Below are positions 4,792 to 5,847 of a stretch of DNA of 5,847 bases, piece by piece. Both the position numbers and the translations under genes were made by a program. The notes below the pieces were generated by a model that had not been told where the DNA came from, ran no database searches, and worked only from the letters and a program-made list of their open reading frames with translations. How positions within the stretch are numbered: the stretch's first letter is position 1; each line of letters opens with the position of its first letter. The DNA is from Planctomycetota bacterium (lineage in GTDB: Bacteria > Planctomycetota > Planctomycetia > Pirellulales > Thermoguttaceae): NCBI GenBank assembly GCA_023397045.1, contig JAEWUR010000369.1, positions 1 to 5,847 on the forward strand. The letters are read 5' to 3'.

Positions 4792-5705
4792 TCACTTGCC
4801 GAAACGGACGCCGACCTGCTTGGCCGCCCGAACCCAAGGATGCTCCGGCGGAACGAACTTCTTCTTGCCCGCCACATCCTCCAACGGAACCGGCGTCACG
4901 CCGTCGCCCCGGGCGGCAAGCATCACGCCAAAAAGATCCTGCTGAAGACATTCCGCACAACGGGTGCCCAAGCGAGTGCCCAGAATTCGGTCGGCGGGCG
5001 ACGGTGTGCCGCCTCGCTGGAGATGCCCGAGGATCGTCAATCGCGACTCCTGGCCCGTCATGCTGCCGATCTGCTCGGTCAGCCGCATCGTGTGTTCGAG
5101 ATGACGCTGATGGAAACTGTCGAGGCGAGCGGACGCCTTATTCCGGTCGCCCTTCGACTTGGCCTTCTCCTTGTCGTGAAGCATCTCGTCGACCATCCGG
5201 GCGTCATCGGCCGACATCGCGCCCTCGGCCACGGCCACGATACTAAAACGTTTGCCCGCCCGGGCGCGATCGCAGATGGCCTCGGCGACTCGCTCGGGGC
5301 GGTACGGAATCTCGGGAATAAGGATCACATCAGCCCGGCCTGTTTCAGTCGCAACGCGTTCTTCTGGGTTCCGCCGCCGCCGATGCACACGATCGCGTCG
5401 AGGTGGTTTCGATGGTACGTGTCGACGATCGCCCCGGTCATATCCCGGATCTCGCCGCCGATCTCCATCTGGTGCGGCTTGTCGCGGCTGGTGCCCAGGA
5501 TCGTTCCGCCGCTCGTCAGGATGCCGGAGAGCATGCTGCTTTCCAGCGGGATGGTCTGATCGTGAACCAATCCGCGAAACCCGTCGCGGAACCCGACGAC
5601 CTCCATCTGAAAAACATCGCGAGCCGCCTTGCCGAGCCCGCGGATCGCCGCATTCAGACCGGGACAATCGCCGCCGCTGGTGAGGATACCGATTTGCTTG
5701 GGCAT
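4792..5705 (-). pseudogene. pfkA: 6-phosphofructokinase gene broken by an internal deletion and frameshift
   Basis: The intact enzyme phosphorylates fructose 6-phosphate in glycolysis. The 5' part (ATG at 5705, preceded by a strong GGAGGAGG) reads 126 residues in one frame and stops at 5325-5327. It carries the nucleotide loop [13 protein letters not shown] (6-18), GGTILGTSR (66-74) and the [10 protein letters not shown] phosphate-donor loop (108-117). The 3' part resumes in another frame at about 5337 and runs 181 residues: [32 protein letters not shown], then a normal C-terminus. The segment that should lie between them is missing, about 65 codons holding the catalytic PKTIDND motif and the MGR substrate motif. 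Both halves otherwise look well preserved, so the event is recent or the sequence is mis-assembled here. The Gly pair in the donor loop points to ATP and not PPi use in the ancestor; this is inferred from family rules. Neither fragment should be active alone. Confidence 0.85.
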
Positions 5706-5813
5706 GTCGCGCCTCCTCCGGTGAACAGCGATGAGCTTACGGATAAGCGACGATCCTGCCAAGACGAAAACGAGCGGCAACGCCCGAGTCCGATTCGCCA
5801 TTGGCCCGATATC

Positions 5814-5829
5814 CGTTCCACGTGGAACC
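5814..5829. promoter_or_regulatory. parS: parS site (ParB binding), CC/GG variant
   Basis: The perfect 14-bp palindrome GTTCCACGTGGAAC (5815-5828) fits the degenerate parS form GTTNCACGTGNAAC. It lies 109 bp upstream of the phosphofructokinase start codon and about 1.1 kb from the parS cluster upstream of parA. Confidence 0.82.
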
Positions 5830-5847
5830 GCAAACGGAAACCCCGAG

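Noticed and set aside
4840..5559. Plus-strand open frame of about 240 codons across the phosphofructokinase region
   Set aside because: It is antisense to clear phosphofructokinase motifs and has no recognisable features of its own.
5735..5748. Small inverted repeat GCTTACGGATAAGC upstream of the phosphofructokinase start, as an operator or DnaA box
   Set aside because: The arms are only 5 bp and the TTATCC part does not extend to a DnaA-box match, so it may be chance.

Overview
The window looks like a piece of a GC-rich bacterial chromosome, most likely from Planctomycetota of the Pirellulales type. That assignment is inferred from the style of the proteins (a single-anchor Pro/Glu-rich hypothetical, a bPH_2-type membrane protein, a DUF1638 protein, a group-III-like phosphofructokinase) and from the abundance of short palindromic repeats. 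It was not tested by a database search. The core is a chromosomal parABS segregation locus, so the replication origin is probably not far away, although I saw no DnaA-box cluster here.

Layout from left to right. Positions 1-358 hold no convincing gene but contain a pair of inverted palindromic repeats, another hairpin, a 9-bp tandem duplication and a plausible promoter. Next comes a small membrane-anchored Pro/Glu-rich hypothetical protein (359-916, +). A PH-domain-like membrane protein (1008-1520, -) converges on it. A DUF1638 protein (1709-2449, +) is divergent from the PH gene and convergent with parB. A heptamer repeat array with G-quadruplex potential fills the parB/DUF1638 convergent gap and runs into the parB stop codon. 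parB (2498-3613, -) and parA (3606-4352, -) form an operon with an 8-bp overlap.

The 440 bp upstream of parA hold four GTAG-headed palindromes (REP-like, three direct and one inverted, two of them within a 48-bp tandem duplication), a candidate extended -10 promoter, a fifth GTAG-headed hairpin of different sequence, and three parS-like sites. A 6-phosphofructokinase gene (4792-5705, -) follows. It is broken by an internal deletion plus frameshift that removes the catalytic PKTIDND region. A further clear parS site (5814-5829) lies upstream of it, so the phosphofructokinase remnant is flanked by centromere sites.

How the parts work together: ParB should load on the parS sites as a CTP-dependent clamp, and ParA (a Walker-type ATPase) should move the ParB-DNA complex. 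The other genes have no visible functional tie to segregation. The points most worth checking are the phosphofructokinase deletion, the GTAG-palindrome array in the parA leader, and the apparent loss in ParA of two arginines known to be needed for DNA binding in Bacillus Soj.
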